The translations under genes were made by a program, and so were the position numbers. DNA of 5,704 nucleotides from Pseudomonadota bacterium. GTDB lineage: Bacteria; Pseudomonadota; Alphaproteobacteria; Rhizobiales; Hyphomicrobiaceae. The stretch is from contig JAKAXS010000160.1 in the NCBI GenBank assembly GCA_021816505.1, forward strand, positions 1 through 5,704, in the 5' to 3' direction. Positions 5,539 through 5,704 of the stretch are shown one piece after another. Every line of letters starts with the position of its first letter. The first letter of the stretch is position 1. The notes under the pieces were generated by a model. It made no database searches. It saw only the letters and a list, made by a program, of their open reading frames with translations, and was not told where the DNA came from.

Positions 5539-5704
5539 TCATACGCGCGTCCGCACCATCCACCAGTCGTGCTGGTTGCACGTGCTGGTGACGGTCACCA
5601 TGCCCTTGAAGCCGTCGGGGAGTTCATGGGTCGACACCGGCTTGTCGGTGGGCATGAAGGTATGACGACCGAGGTAGTGCCCGCCGTCGAGGACGACGGT
5701 GTGG
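5539..5704 (-). CDS. Desulfoferrodoxin/superoxide reductase-like protein, C-terminal fragment
   Basis: The last 54 codons of a gene that enters from the right edge on the minus strand, stopping with TGA at 5539-5541. Seen: HTVVLDGGHYLGRHTFMP, then PVSTHELPDGFKG, then MVTVTSTCNQHDWW and a short tail. The C-N-x-H near the C-terminus matches the Cys and His iron ligands of the superoxide reductase domain (usually CN.HG.W). The preceding layout (H..VL.DG...G..TF.P...PV...ELP.G.KG.V..TS) fits the desulfoferrodoxin ferrous-iron domain of exported proteobacterial homologues as I remember them. Known role: reducing superoxide to peroxide at a His4-Cys iron site. The other His ligands lie outside the window. 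The open frame in good codon usage supports a real gene; the family call rests on one motif block. Confidence 0.65.
   Translation of the reverse strand, partial: HTVVLDGGHYLGRHTFMPTDKPVSTHELPDGFKGMVTVTSTCNQHDWWMVRTRV

Overview
This looks like chromosomal DNA of a moderately GC-rich Pseudomonadota. Coding stretches are clearly GC-rich, and two of the enzymes carry twin-arginine signals. A small Arg-rich exported protein of a kind I associate with Hyphomicrobiales-like Alphaproteobacteria is also present. The class assignment is a guess; beta- or gammaproteobacteria cannot be excluded. No tRNA, rRNA, CRISPR array or insertion sequence is visible.

Layout. Left block, all on the minus strand and read from 3255 down to 1: a NodU/CmcH-type O-carbamoyltransferase, a Tat-exported aldo/keto reductase, and the first 117 codons of a multi-pass transporter cut by the window edge. 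The reductase and transporter are 7 bases apart and probably co-transcribed. The carbamoyltransferase lies 150 bases upstream of the reductase.

A 370-bp AT-richer divergent intergenic region (3256-3625) follows. Just before the next gene it holds a perfect 12-bp inverted repeat, plus a third copy of half an arm that would allow an alternative hairpin. It leads into a plus-strand gene of 112 codons encoding a hydrophobic, probably exported protein whose mature part is about half arginine, encoded by CGT/CGC tandem repeats.

That gene converges on a minus-strand isochorismatase-like cysteine hydrolase. The two share a strong bidirectional terminator that overlaps the hydrolase stop codon. Divergent from the hydrolase, a plus-strand Tat-exported dienelactone hydrolase starts at 4810. 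It ends abruptly at 5499, before the Asp and His of its catalytic triad. Forty bases later, on the opposite strand, comes the C-terminus of a desulfoferrodoxin/superoxide-reductase-like protein that runs off the right edge.

How the genes may work together: the carbamoyltransferase, reductase and transporter could modify and move a small molecule or surface sugar, but nothing in the window names the substrate. The right half is a set of separately transcribed accessory enzymes. The two most unusual features are the truncated hydrolase junction and the Arg-rich gene with its structured leader. I did not find convincing evidence for a wholly new multi-gene system.
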